In this document: positions 9,013 through 16,426 of the stretch, one piece after another
How positions within the stretch are numbered: position 1 is the stretch's first letter
How the letters are laid out: every line of letters begins with the position of its first letter
Assembly: GCA_051867815.1 (NCBI GenBank)
Contig: JBJDZD010000150.1
Location: 1 to 24,321, forward strand
Length of the DNA stretch: 24,321 bases
DNA from: CAG-390 sp051867815
GTDB lineage: Bacteria > Bacillota > Clostridia > Oscillospirales > CAG-272
Reading direction: 5' to 3'
Made by a program: the position numbers and the translations under genes
The notes under the pieces: model-generated
What the model saw: the letters and a program-made list of their open reading frames with translations, nothing else
Told to the model about the DNA's origin: nothing
Database searches by the model: none

Positions 9013-10020
9013 TTATTTTCTCTTTCCCTTGTAGGGAACTGCGGTGGTACGGAGAATTTCTCCGAGGATCTCGTCGGGCGTCGCACCCTTGAGCTTGGCC
9101 TCCTGACGAAGCATGAGCCTGTGGCCGATCGCAGGGCGGAATACCGCGGCGATGTCGTCGGGAAGAACGTAGTCGCGGCCGCGGATGAAGGCGTACGCTT
9201 GAGAGAGGCGCATCAGAGCAACGGATGCACGCGGAGACGCACCGAGCGCAAGCGAAGGATGACGGCGCGTAGCACCGATGAGAAGAACGATGTAGCGGTA
9301 AAGCTCCTCATCAATATTGATGGTGGCAACGCCGGCGCGAAGCTCGCGAAGCTCCTCGCGCGTGATGACGGCGTTAACGTCGTCAAGCGGATTGTGTCCG
9401 CGGCGAGCCAAAAGAATGTTCAGCTCCTCCTCGGGGGAGGGGTAGCCCATGCGTATCTTGAGCGCAAAGCGGTCGAGCTGTGCCTCCGGCAGGGGGTAGG
9501 TGCCGACGTAGCCCGTGGGATTCTGCGTGGCGATAACGGTGAAGGGATCGGGCACGGGGTATGTCACTCCGTCAACCGTTACCTTGGATTCCTCCATTGC
9601 CTCAAGAAGCGCGGACTGCGTTTTCGGTGATGCGCGGTTGATCTCGTCCGCAAGGAGAAGATTGCACATTACAAGTCCCCGGCGGAACTCGAATTCCTCG
9701 GTGCGGCGGTTGTAGATATTAAAGCCCGTGATGTCGGATGCCATGATGTCGGGAGTGAACTGAGCGCGCTTGAAATCAAGACCCGTGACCTTCGCCACGG
9801 TTGCCGCAAGGGTGGTCTTGCCCGTTCCCGGAACGTCCTCAATAAGGATGTGGGAACCGGAGAGCATTGCCGTCAGCAAAAGGACGACTTCGGAGTGCTT
9901 GCCGACGATGACCTTTTCGATCTCGGCCATGACTGCTTGCACTTTTGCGTGGTGCTCTTTTACGTCAAATACGGGTGCCGGTGATTCACATGTCTTTTCT
10001 GTGGTTTTTTCGGAATTCAT
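9013..10020 (-). CDS. MoxR-family AAA+ ATPase
   Basis: 335 aa from ATG 10020, chosen because GGAAAGGA lies eight bases upstream; more upstream starts would fall in the leader and promoter. Walker A is GTGKT at 65-69 (EDVPGTGKTT), Walker B is LLADEINR at 122-129, and sensor 1 is ATQNP at 164-168, all typical of MoxR. The C-terminal helical lid includes SPRASVALMRLSQAYA. MoxR ATPases act as chaperone-like remodellers of partner proteins carrying vWA or DUF58 domains. As first gene of the operon with DUF58 and transglutaminase genes, it most likely activates or assembles that membrane complex. Length and motifs are normal for the family. Confidence 0.95.
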   Translation of the reverse strand: MNSEKTTEKTCESPAPVFDVKEHHAKVQAVMAEIEKVIVGKHSEVVLLLTAMLSGSHILIEDVPGTGKTTLAATVAKVTGLDFKRAQFTPDIMASDITGFNIYNRRTEEFEFRRGLVMCNLLLADEINRASPKTQSALLEAMEESKVTVDGVTYPVPDPFTVIATQNPTGYVGTYPLPEAQLDRFALKIRMGYPSPEEELNILLARRGHNPLDDVNAVITREELRELRAGVATINIDEELYRYIVLLIGATRRHPSLALGASPRASVALMRLSQAYAFIRGRDYVLPDDIAAVFRPAIGHRLMLRQEAKLKGATPDEILGEILRTTAVPYKGKRK

Positions 10021-10089
10021 TTGTGCGATCCTTTCCATGTTAAGGTTTATTGTAATAATACTCAAAGCGGTTAAACTTATCCAATGATA

Positions 10090-10118
10090 ATTATAGCACA
10101 TTTTTGTGACGATTGCAA
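10090..10118 (-). promoter_or_regulatory. Sigma-A promoter of the MoxR-DUF58-transglutaminase-GDPD operon
   Basis: Minus strand TTGCAA (10118-10113), 17-bp spacer, TATAAT (10095-10090), with an extended -10 TG one base upstream. The predicted start is near 10083, giving a leader of about 60 nt before ATG 10020. No other promoter of this quality lies within the operon. Confidence 0.8.
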
Positions 10119-10211
10119 TATAAATATGCGCCCACGGCGGCACTTTTTCGTTAAAACGGCGAAAATATTACATAACGATTTTGAATTTTTTGAAAATATC
10201 GCTCCGAACTA

Positions 10212-10240
10212 TTGCATTATTGAATAAAATCTGCTATAAT
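10212..10240 (+). promoter_or_regulatory. Sigma-A promoter of the SRP RNA (and possibly dnaX operon)
   Basis: TTGCAT (10212-10217), 17-bp spacer, TATAAT (10235-10240). Transcription would start near 10247, about 36 nt before the predicted mature SRP RNA 5' end. This fits a precursor that is trimmed, as in Bacillus subtilis scRNA. It is divergent from the MoxR operon promoter; the ~90 bp between the two -35 boxes are AT-rich with no further clear element. Confidence 0.8.
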
Positions 10241-10282
10241 AATAAAGTAATAATTTATTTTACGGCGTTGGCTGTGAAATAA

Positions 10283-10552
10283 GGCCATACCAGCCGGGGA
10301 GTTAGCGGTGTCCTGTACCCGAAATCCGCTATAGCGGGGGTTCATTCCTCTTTTGAGGGCGGATCGGATGCGGTCTGCGACTCTTTCTTTGTGATGAAGG
10401 GTGGGTCTTGCGCAATCGTGCGCTGTGAACCATGTCAGGTGGGGAACCAAGCAGCATTAAGCAGTTAGTGCGATGTGCCGTGAGTTCGCCTGCCCCGAGC
10501 AGAGAAAGGGACTAACGCGTTGACGAAATGTTCGATTTTGGGGTGTATGGTC
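10283..10552 (+). ncRNA. ffs: Signal recognition particle RNA, large Firmicutes type (scRNA)
   Basis: About 270 nt. The 5' end GGCCATAC (10283-10290) pairs with GTATGGTC (10545-10552), closing the molecule. The 5' Alu-domain motif AGCGGTGTCCTGTACC (10304-10319) closely matches the B. subtilis scRNA. The conserved S-domain hairpin, GTCAGGTGGGGAACC followed by AAGCAGC (10434-10455), carries a GGAA tetraloop on a GG/CC stem and the asymmetric loop that binds Ffh. The length equals that of the 271-nt B. subtilis RNA. SRP RNA with Ffh targets nascent membrane and secreted proteins to FtsY/SecYEG. Position directly upstream of dnaX-ybaB-recR matches Bacillus. Exact ends are inferred from the terminal helix. 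Confidence 0.93.
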
Positions 10553-10560
10553 TTATTTTG

Positions 10561-10578
10561 GAGCTGACGCTCTTTTTT
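10561..10578 (+). terminator. Weak terminator or attenuator between SRP RNA and dnaX
   Basis: GAGC (10561-10564), a 4-nt loop and GCTC (10569-10572) are followed by six T residues (10573-10578). The stem is only 4-5 bp, so termination is probably partial and read-through into dnaX is likely, since no separate dnaX promoter is evident in the 39 bp that follow the SRP RNA. Confidence 0.5.
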
Positions 10579-10591
10579 GAAAGGATTTAAT

Positions 10592-12313
10592 ATGCATCAG
10601 GCTTTATACAGAAAATGGCGGCCGACGACCTTTGACGAGGTCTGCGGTCAGGAGCACATTACCGATATTCTGAAATACGAGACTGCAGAAGGCCTTTTTT
10701 GCCATGCCTATCTTTTCTGCGGATCGCGCGGAACCGGTAAGACCACCTGCGCAAAGATTCTTTCGCGCGCCGTCAACTGCGAGCATCCCGTAAACGGCAA
10801 CCCCTGCGGAGAGTGCGATTCCTGCCGCGCCATCCTTGAGGGCACGACGGCTGACGTTCTTGAAATGGATGCGGCATCAAATAATAAGGTCGACGATATC
10901 CGCACCATTCTCGACGAGGTCGTTTACACACCTTCGAACGTCAAAAAGCGCGTATACATCATCGACGAGGTGCATATGCTCTCCACCTCTGCTTTCAACG
11001 CGCTCTTAAAAACCCTTGAAGAGCCGCCGGAGCACGTGGTCTTTATTCTGGCGACCACGGAAATGCAAAAGCTTCCCGCAACGGTCATCTCGCGCTGTCA
11101 GCGCTTTGATTTCCGCCGCATAGCCACGCCCGTTCTTGTTTCAAGGCTTAAGTACATTGCCGGCGAGGAGGGGATCGGCCTGACCGACGATGCCGCACTC
11201 ATGCTTGCAAGGCTTGCAACGGGCGGTATGCGCGACGCCATCAGCCTTTTTGAGCTTTGTGCCGCCGCAGGGCGCGACGTGGACGCGCGCACCGTCAGCG
11301 AGACCGTTGGCGTTCGCGGACGCGAGGCGATGAGCGAGACCGTCCGCGCGATTGCGTCAAAGAACTGCGCGCGCCTTTTTGAGATAGTTGCGGATATTGA
11401 CGCATCGGCATCCGATCTCGGCGTTTTCTGGCAGGAGCTTATCGAATACTACCGCGACATGCTGGTCATGAAGACCGCACGCGCCTCGGCTTCTAAATAC
11501 CTTGACCTTACGGACAGTGAAAGCGAGCGCTTGGCGGCGGACGCGCAAAGCTTCTCGCGCGAGCTGCTTTCATATCATTGCCGCCTGCTTGACGAGGCAT
11601 ATTCCTCAATGCAACGCCCCGGCGCATCGCGCAGAACGGTGGCTGAGCTGACCCTCGTTCGCCTTGCGGACGAAAAGCTCGGCACGACACCGGAAGCGCT
11701 TCTGGCGCGCATTGCGGCGCTTGAAGCAAAGATCGCAATGGGTGCCGCGCCTGCCGCACCGGCGCCCGAGACCAAACCGCAAGCGGAGAGCGCCGCGTTT
11801 GACGACATCGGCGATCCGCCCCCTTTTGCGGATTACGATATTCCACCCGAGGACGGCGATTTCAACCCGTATATTCCCGAGGAAGCAAAACCGAAGCCAA
11901 CGCCGAAGTCTGAGTCGAAGTCTGAGTCGAAGCCCGTTCGCCCGGCTCCCGTGAAAACCGCTCCCTCCGCGCCGACTGCGGAAAACAAGGGCAGAGTTCT
12001 GCGCCCCATCCGTCAATGGGCGGAGATACTCGAAGCTTTTGAGGCGTCGGCGGCTCCCGTGGCATCACTTTTGAAAAACGAAAACGCCTATATCGACGGC
12101 GAGGGAAGGATAATTATATACTATTCCCAGCCGCTCGTGAAATTAATGCTTGCACCGCCCGATAAGATGCGCGCCTTCTGCAGTGCCGCATCCTTGGCAC
12201 TTGACCGCCCCATAGATGAAAAAACCGTCATCTTTGAACAGGTCAAAAAGGGCGAGCCGCCGAGCAACGCAAGCATCCTCGCAGACGAACTTGAAAAGCT
12301 TTCGCAATCATAA
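10592..12313 (+). CDS. dnaX: DNA polymerase III subunit gamma/tau
   Basis: 573 aa from ATG 10592 (AAAGGA seven bases upstream; the upstream in-frame TTG overlaps this site). The N-terminus HQALYRKWRPTTFDEVCGQ is diagnostic. Walker A is GSRGTGKTT (44-52); zinc-binding cysteines are Cys63, 72, 75 and 78; Walker B is VYIIDEVHM (121-129); ATTE (154-157) is sensor 1 and SRC (167-169) carries the arginine finger. Residues ~180-375 are the lid and collar; ~385-475 are a Pro/Glu/Lys-rich linker with a tandem 12-bp repeat (SESK twice, DNA 11905-11928); the rest is the tau-type C-terminus. It is the ATPase of the clamp loader that loads the beta clamp. First protein gene of the dnaX-lipoprotein-ybaB-recR cluster. 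Confidence 0.97.
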   Translation: MHQALYRKWRPTTFDEVCGQEHITDILKYETAEGLFCHAYLFCGSRGTGKTTCAKILSRAVNCEHPVNGNPCGECDSCRAILEGTTADVLEMDAASNNKVDDIRTILDEVVYTPSNVKKRVYIIDEVHMLSTSAFNALLKTLEEPPEHVVFILATTEMQKLPATVISRCQRFDFRRIATPVLVSRLKYIAGEEGIGLTDDAALMLARLATGGMRDAISLFELCAAAGRDVDARTVSETVGVRGREAMSETVRAIASKNCARLFEIVADIDASASDLGVFWQELIEYYRDMLVMKTARASASKYLDLTDSESERLAADAQSFSRELLSYHCRLLDEAYSSMQRPGASRRTVAELTLVRLADEKLGTTPEALLARIAALEAKIAMGAAPAAPAPETKPQAESAAFDDIGDPPPFADYDIPPEDGDFNPYIPEEAKPKPTPKSESKSESKPVRPAPVKTAPSAPTAENKGRVLRPIRQWAEILEAFEASAAPVASLLKNENAYIDGEGRIIIYYSQPLVKLMLAPPDKMRAFCSAASLALDRPIDEKTVIFEQVKKGEPPSNASILADELEKLSQS

Positions 12314-12344
12314 AAATATACGTTACGGAAGGATGGAGATTGTC

Positions 12345-13520
12345 ATGAAAAGAACGTTATCTTTCTTGCTTATTTTGTCTATGTGCCTGTCGTTCGCCGC
12401 TTGCACGTCATCCGAAGTGCCGCCCCGGACCTCCGCCGTCGAGGAAACGACCGAGGCACCTGTCACGGACATCGACCTCACACAGTATAAGTTTATTCGC
12501 CCGGAAAAGTCGTCGGCGGCTTACGACGCCATGTACGGCAACTTCTTCGCAAGGCTGAGGGAAAAAACCGGCTATTCCGAGTACAGGCTGGGCGACGATT
12601 TTGTGCGCGAGGGCACGCCCTACGTTGAGGAGGAATACGAGGTCCTCATCGGCGCGACCAACCGCGAGGAATCCGCGCAGGCTCTTGAGGGCAAGGGAAA
12701 GACCGAGTATGCCGTTGTCGTTATCGGCACCAAGATCGTGATAAACGGCGGCACCCGTCTGGCTCTCGGAGCGGCAATGGACGCCTTCATAGACAGCCTT
12801 ACCGGATCCTCAACTCTCGTGGCACAGGAGAAGCTGTCGATAACCGGCGATTTCACCGAGGATTCTTATTACCCCGTGCTTGAGGGCGTGCGCCTGACTG
12901 CAATGGGCGACAGCTATTTCCAAGGCTCCGGCCTCGGCAAGGACGGAGTGTGGCTGAAGCTTCTCGCCGATGAGTACGGCATGACGCTCAATAATTACGG
13001 CATCGGAGGAAGCACGGTATCGAATTTCGTCGGAGCGGACGGCAAGGACCGCAATCCGATGTGCGACCGCATCTCCACCATGAAGAGCGGCGCGGATATC
13101 GTCATTATCGAGGGCGGCAGAAATGACTACAACGTCAAAGCTCCGCTCGGCGATATCGATTCCCGTGATAAGGGAACGTTTGCCGGCGCACTCAACTGCA
13201 TAATTGACGAGTTTGAGAAAAAATATCCCGAAGCCATGCTGATGGGCGTTACCGGCTGGTACGTCAACGACAGCATGCAGGCATACGTTCGGATGATGCT
13301 CGCGGTTTGCGAGGCTCGCGGGATCGTATGCTTTGACGCATCCGATCAAAAACTGACCGGTGTCTATATGAACGACCCGAATTTCCGCGCGGAGTATTGC
13401 CTGTCAGCCTCGGACGTCAGCCACCTCAACGCCGCCGGAATGGCGCTCGTTGAGCCTGTATTTGAAAAATTTATTGCCGAGGAATATGAAAAATTCCTTG
13501 CTAACAAGAAAGGAAACTAA
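12345..13520 (+). CDS. SGNH/GDSL-hydrolase lipoprotein with N-terminal GATNREES domain
   Basis: 391 aa from ATG 12345 (GGAG six bases upstream). The type II signal peptide has lipobox FAAC with Cys20, then a Thr/Glu/Pro-rich linker. Residues 46-168 match the N-terminal domain of the GDPD lipoprotein at 1880-3784: QYKFIRPEK, EVLIGATNREES, an IVINGG strand, and a helix AMDAFID. Residues ~180-385 are an SGNH hydrolase: Gly188-Asp189-Ser190 nucleophile block, NYGIGGST (217-224), GGRND with Asn260, and Asp357-x-x-His360. SGNH enzymes are esterases or deacylases, so an extracytoplasmic carbohydrate or envelope esterase is plausible; the substrate cannot be read from sequence. Only 31 bp separate it from dnaX and 5 bp from ybaB, with no terminator, so it is probably co-transcribed. 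Its place inside this housekeeping cluster is unusual. Confidence 0.88.
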   Translation: MKRTLSFLLILSMCLSFAACTSSEVPPRTSAVEETTEAPVTDIDLTQYKFIRPEKSSAAYDAMYGNFFARLREKTGYSEYRLGDDFVREGTPYVEEEYEVLIGATNREESAQALEGKGKTEYAVVVIGTKIVINGGTRLALGAAMDAFIDSLTGSSTLVAQEKLSITGDFTEDSYYPVLEGVRLTAMGDSYFQGSGLGKDGVWLKLLADEYGMTLNNYGIGGSTVSNFVGADGKDRNPMCDRISTMKSGADIVIIEGGRNDYNVKAPLGDIDSRDKGTFAGALNCIIDEFEKKYPEAMLMGVTGWYVNDSMQAYVRMMLAVCEARGIVCFDASDQKLTGVYMNDPNFRAEYCLSASDVSHLNAAGMALVEPVFEKFIAEEYEKFLANKKGN

Positions 13521-13525
13521 AAGAA

Positions 13526-13876
13526 ATGAAAGTCAGACTACCCAAGGGAGTAGGCGGCGGACCGCAGAATATGGACGCCATGATGCGCAAGGTGCAGAAG
13601 TTCCAGGAGGAGAGAGAAGAGCTTGCGGCTGAGCTTGAAGCGCGTGAATACGACGTTGCGGCAGGCGGCGGAGCGGTCAATCTCAAAATAGACGGCACTT
13701 TGCACGTAACGGAGATCAAGATAGAGCCGGAGGTCATCGATCCCGACGACCCCGAAACGCTTGAGGACATCATCGTTGCGGCTGTCAACGAGGGCATCAA
13801 GCGCGTTCAGGACGACGCGGCACGGGAAATGTCCGCACTTGCAAGCAGACACGGCATCCCCGAGGGAGCATTCTGA
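13526..13876 (+). CDS. ybaB: YbaB/EbfC family nucleoid-associated protein
   Basis: 116 aa. A helical segment (16-40, RKVQKFQEEREELAAELE) is followed by the conserved core AAGGGAVNLKIDG (45-57), strand VTEIKIEP, and helix LEDIIVAAVNEGIKR (79-93). YbaB/EbfC proteins are small dimeric DNA-binding proteins that almost always lie between dnaX and recR, as here. ATG 13526 follows AGGA at 11 bases, a slightly long spacing. Length is normal (family ~100-115 aa). recR begins 2 bp after its stop, so the two are translationally linked. Confidence 0.95.
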   Translation: MKVRLPKGVGGGPQNMDAMMRKVQKFQEEREELAAELEAREYDVAAGGGAVNLKIDGTLHVTEIKIEPEVIDPDDPETLEDIIVAAVNEGIKRVQDDAAREMSALASRHGIPEGAF

Positions 13877-13878
13877 TC

Positions 13879-14478
13879 ATGTCCGAAAGCATAAAGTCGC
13901 TCGAGCTTCTTGCCGAGCAGTTCGGCAAGCTCGGCGGTGTCGGCAAGCGCACCGCAATGCGCCTGGCATTTTCGGTCGTTGACATGACGGATGCGGAGGC
14001 AGAGCGATTTGCCGAAGCCATTCTCGAAGCCAAGCGGAATATCCATTGCTGTCCCGTCTGCCAGAATCTGACCGATCTCGACGTTTGCCCCATCTGCTCG
14101 GACAGCACGCGTGACCGCTCCACCATTTGCGTGGTTGCGGACACGAAGTCCCTCATTGCCATCGAGAAGGTGCGCGAGTATTCGGGCGTTTACCACGTTC
14201 TGCACGGCATGCTCTCGCCCATGCAGAACGTCACGCCGGACGATATCAAGCTGCGCGAGCTTATCGAGCGCGTGGCGGCGGACGAAGTCAAGGAGGTCAT
14301 CATCGCCACGAACCCGACCACCGAGGGCGAAGCGACGGCGATGTATATTGCGCGGCTCTTGAAGCCCGCCGGCATCAAGGTCACGCGAATTGCGAACGGT
14401 ATTCCCGTCGGCGGCGAGCTTGAGTTTGCCGATGCGCATACGCTTCAATGTGCCTTCGACGGGCGTAAAGAATACTGA
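13879..14478 (+). CDS. recR: Recombination mediator protein RecR
   Basis: 199 aa, the usual family length. The N-terminal helix-hairpin-helix is LGGVGKRTAMRLAF (18-31). The zinc finger is Cys58-x2-Cys61 and Cys70-x2-Cys73. A Toprim domain covers ~80-175, with ICVVAD and VIIATNPTTEGEATA holding the acidic residues, followed by the C-terminal GIPVGGELEFAD motif. RecR with RecO (and RecF) loads RecA on SSB-coated gaps. Start at 13879 is 2 bp after ybaB; a GGGAG sequence within the ybaB end serves as the binding site. Confidence 0.97.
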   Translation: MSESIKSLELLAEQFGKLGGVGKRTAMRLAFSVVDMTDAEAERFAEAILEAKRNIHCCPVCQNLTDLDVCPICSDSTRDRSTICVVADTKSLIAIEKVREYSGVYHVLHGMLSPMQNVTPDDIKLRELIERVAADEVKEVIIATNPTTEGEATAMYIARLLKPAGIKVTRIANGIPVGGELEFADAHTLQCAFDGRKEY

Positions 14479-14521
14479 TCGGGCGATTTCCCGATACTAA
14501 TTATAATAGGAGAATAAAATC

Positions 14522-15373
14522 ATGGCTTTTGATCTCATGAAGGACGCTTCCGAGCGCATAATCGTTGCGGCACATCGCGGCGAGTGCGGCGGTAATATCC
14601 CCTGCAACACCATGGCGGCATACGAGATCGCGGTTCGCCACGGAGCGGACATGATCGAGGTCGACGTTAACCAAAGCACCGACGGCACTCTCTGGATACT
14701 CCACCCCAAGATGGAGTACCGACATCTCAATTACCTCGGCACGGAGGGCAAGTTGATGCTTCCCCAGCTGACCGACGAGGAGATACGCAAGCTGCGCTAC
14801 GTCAACTACGATCGCGACTATACTCAATTCGGGCTTTGTACCTTCGACGAGGTTCTTGACGCCTTCAAGGGTCGTTGCTACATAAACACGGACAAGTTCT
14901 GGGAGCATCCCAAGGAGATATCCGATGCCATCCGTGCGCACGGAATGCTCGATCAGATAGTGGTCAAGTCCGCGCCCAAGGCGGAGATACTTGACATCGT
15001 CGAGGAATACGCCCCCGAGGTGTATTATCTGCCCATCGTCAGGAAGGATGAAGGCGTTCACGAGGAAATGATGCGCAGGAACATCAATTACGTCGGATGT
15101 GAGGTCGTTTTTGCCGATGAGACGCAGGGCGTAGGCTCGGTTGAATTCATCGACAAGCTCCATGCGGACAATAAGCTCGTTTGGGCAAACGCCATAATAT
15201 ACAACTATAAAACACAGCTTGCGGCAGGTCATTCGGACGACACCTCCTTCACCGTTTCGCCCGAATACGGCTGGGGCTGGCTTGCCGACCGCGGCTACGA
15301 CATCATCCAGACCGACTGGACACTTGCAATGTGTACCTACCTCAACCAAACCGGCAAGAGATACAAAAAGTAA
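14522..15373 (+). CDS. Divergent glycerophosphodiester phosphodiesterase family protein, cytoplasmic
   Basis: 283 aa from ATG 14522 with GGAG nine bases upstream. There is no signal peptide or membrane segment. GDPD features: AAHRGE with His18-Arg19, Glu46-x-Asp48 (DMIEVDVN), DGTLWILH with His61, and a terminal QTDW (TIM-barrel last strand). Two canonical positions differ: the usual PENT is PCNT (27-30), so the conserved Glu is absent, and HD is HP at 61-62. The histidine pair and the E-x-D metal ligands remain, so activity is plausible but substrate preference may differ. It lies 43 bp after recR; a 6-bp hairpin (14478-14495) without a T-tract and a TATAAT-like box (14502-14507) without a -35 leave open whether it shares the recR transcript. 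It ends at the strong terminator at 15387-15414. Confidence 0.82.
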   Translation: MAFDLMKDASERIIVAAHRGECGGNIPCNTMAAYEIAVRHGADMIEVDVNQSTDGTLWILHPKMEYRHLNYLGTEGKLMLPQLTDEEIRKLRYVNYDRDYTQFGLCTFDEVLDAFKGRCYINTDKFWEHPKEISDAIRAHGMLDQIVVKSAPKAEILDIVEEYAPEVYYLPIVRKDEGVHEEMMRRNINYVGCEVVFADETQGVGSVEFIDKLHADNKLVWANAIIYNYKTQLAAGHSDDTSFTVSPEYGWGWLADRGYDIIQTDWTLAMCTYLNQTGKRYKK

Positions 15374-15380
15374 ACCCATC

Positions 15381-15421
15381 AAAAAAGCCCGGCTTTTCTT
15401 GCGAAAAGCCGGGCGATTTTT
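15381..15421. terminator. Strong bidirectional rho-independent terminator
   Basis: A perfect 12-bp stem, GCCCGGCTTTTC (15387-15398) and its complement (15403-15414), with a TTGC loop, is flanked by A6 on the left (15381-15386) and T5 on the right (15417-15421). It can end both the plus-strand recR/GDPD transcript and the convergent minus-strand hydrolase transcript that stops at 15439. Confidence 0.93.
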
Positions 15422-15438
15422 ATATAAGCGATAATATG

Positions 15439-16317
15439 TTATTTGATGCCGAATTCCGTGCCGATGCGGTCTATCATCAGCGTTGTATTGAGCATCATGG
15501 CCTCGGGTGGATAGATCTTTTCAACGTAGCCCTTGCGGTAGCGCTTGATATAGTCGGTGGCTATCTCCTCGGTGCTTTTGCCCTCGCGGAGCGCCGCGGC
15601 GTATTCCTCTGCGGATTCTACGGAGCGCCGGCGAATGTTGTCAAGGTAAAATCTCGTCCGCTCCTCCTCAAGGTCGCCCAGATGCGGAATGAGCAGGCGA
15701 TCGATCTTCAGCGCAAGCGCTCGGTCGATCGAGGCAAGCGTGTTCTCAAAGCTGACGAGGAAGGAGGGAAGAATGACCTCCCCGCCGTCGTAGATTCCCA
15801 GCGTTTCGGTTGCTATCAGCATTGCCTCTTCCGGGCAGTAGAAGCCGACCGAGCATTTCGTATGCCCGGGAAGGTCCATAACCGCAAAGGTCAGGTCGCC
15901 GGCCTTAATGACGTCGCCGTCGTTGACCTCAATATCAACGCGGAGCTTGTCCCCGAGGAATGGATAATCCGTTGTTCCCGATATTGCCGCTATACTGCGG
16001 TCAAGCTCTTCCATTTTGCGGAGCGCGCCGGCACGGCGGAAGATCGAAGCGGCATAAGTGCCTGCCACCACGGTCGCGTTCGGATAGGTTTCGAGAATAT
16101 ATGCGCTGCCCAGCGCGTGGTCGTAATGTGAATGGGTCAGGAAAATGAAATCCAGCGGCCGCTCGCCGAGATAGTCCTTGATTTTTTGTGCCATGCACAA
16201 GCCCGTGAAGCCGTAGCCGGAGTCGATCAGTATCGCGGTCTTGCCGTCGTCGATCAAAAATCCGCTGTCGCCCGGATGGATGCGCATGTCGGTTACTTTT
16301 ACGTTTTCTCTGCTCAT
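15439..16317 (-). CDS. Metallo-beta-lactamase-fold hydrolase
   Basis: 292 aa from ATG 16317 (GAGG eight bases upstream). The fold signature HSHYDH gives His62, His64, Asp66 and His67; further ligands are His152 (LPGHTKCS) and His212 (PHLGD). The bridging Asp of the canonical site is Glu171 (IATETLG), a recognised but less common variant. The ~70-residue C-terminal helical region contains SAEEYAAALREGKS. Such proteins include glyoxalase II-like thioesterases, lactonases and phosphodiesterases; the substrate cannot be chosen from sequence. It lacks a signal peptide, so it is cytoplasmic. It is single-gene and divergent from the esterase at 16427, with overlapping promoters, which suggests joint regulation. 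Confidence 0.9.
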   Translation of the reverse strand: MSRENVKVTDMRIHPGDSGFLIDDGKTAILIDSGYGFTGLCMAQKIKDYLGERPLDFIFLTHSHYDHALGSAYILETYPNATVVAGTYAASIFRRAGALRKMEELDRSIAAISGTTDYPFLGDKLRVDIEVNDGDVIKAGDLTFAVMDLPGHTKCSVGFYCPEEAMLIATETLGIYDGGEVILPSFLVSFENTLASIDRALALKIDRLLIPHLGDLEEERTRFYLDNIRRRSVESAEEYAAALREGKSTEEIATDYIKRYRKGYVEKIYPPEAMMLNTTLMIDRIGTEFGIK

Positions 16318-16349
16318 GTATGTGTCCTCGCGTGAAATAATAATATAAT

Positions 16350-16378
16350 ATTATAGCACTTTTTTTGTTGATTTTCAA
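16350..16378 (-). promoter_or_regulatory. Sigma-A promoter of the MBL-fold hydrolase
   Basis: Minus strand TTGAAA (16378-16373), 17-bp spacer, TATAAT (16355-16350) with TGC immediately before it (extended -10). The start is predicted near 16343, giving a ~26-nt leader. Its -35 shares base 16373 with the -35 of the divergent promoter. Confidence 0.82.
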
Positions 16379-16396
16379 GAAAAAATGTGATATAAT
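16368..16396 (+). promoter_or_regulatory. Sigma-A promoter of the esterase
   Basis: TTGATT (16368-16373), 17-bp spacer, TATAAT (16391-16396). The start is predicted near 16403, leaving ~24 nt before GTG 16427. Overlap with the opposite -35 means both promoters cannot be occupied by polymerase at once. Confidence 0.78.
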
Positions 16397-16426
16397 GAAA
16401 TAAAAAATATCGGGAGGTACCGCAAA

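Noticed and set aside
10021..10282. Riboswitch or leader RNA between the MoxR operon and the SRP RNA
   Set aside because: The region is explained by two divergent promoters and short leaders; no conserved riboswitch core was recognisable.
10592..12313. Programmed frameshift in dnaX giving a short gamma form
   Set aside because: I saw no E. coli-like slippery A-run followed by a stem-loop at the domain boundary, so there is no sequence support.
14478..14495. ATCGGG/CCCGAT hairpin after recR as a terminator
   Set aside because: The stem is only 6 bp and no T-tract follows, so I would not call transcription as ending there.
14502..14507. TATAAT ahead of the GDPD gene as a promoter
   Set aside because: The bases at the -35 position (14479-14484) read TCGGGC, unlike TTGACA, whereas all other promoters in the window have a clear TTG at 17-bp spacing.
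14501..15382. 293-residue open frame antisense to the GDPD gene
   Set aside because: The plus-strand frame has GDPD motifs and a good binding site; the antisense frame shows no family motif and starts inside the terminator region.
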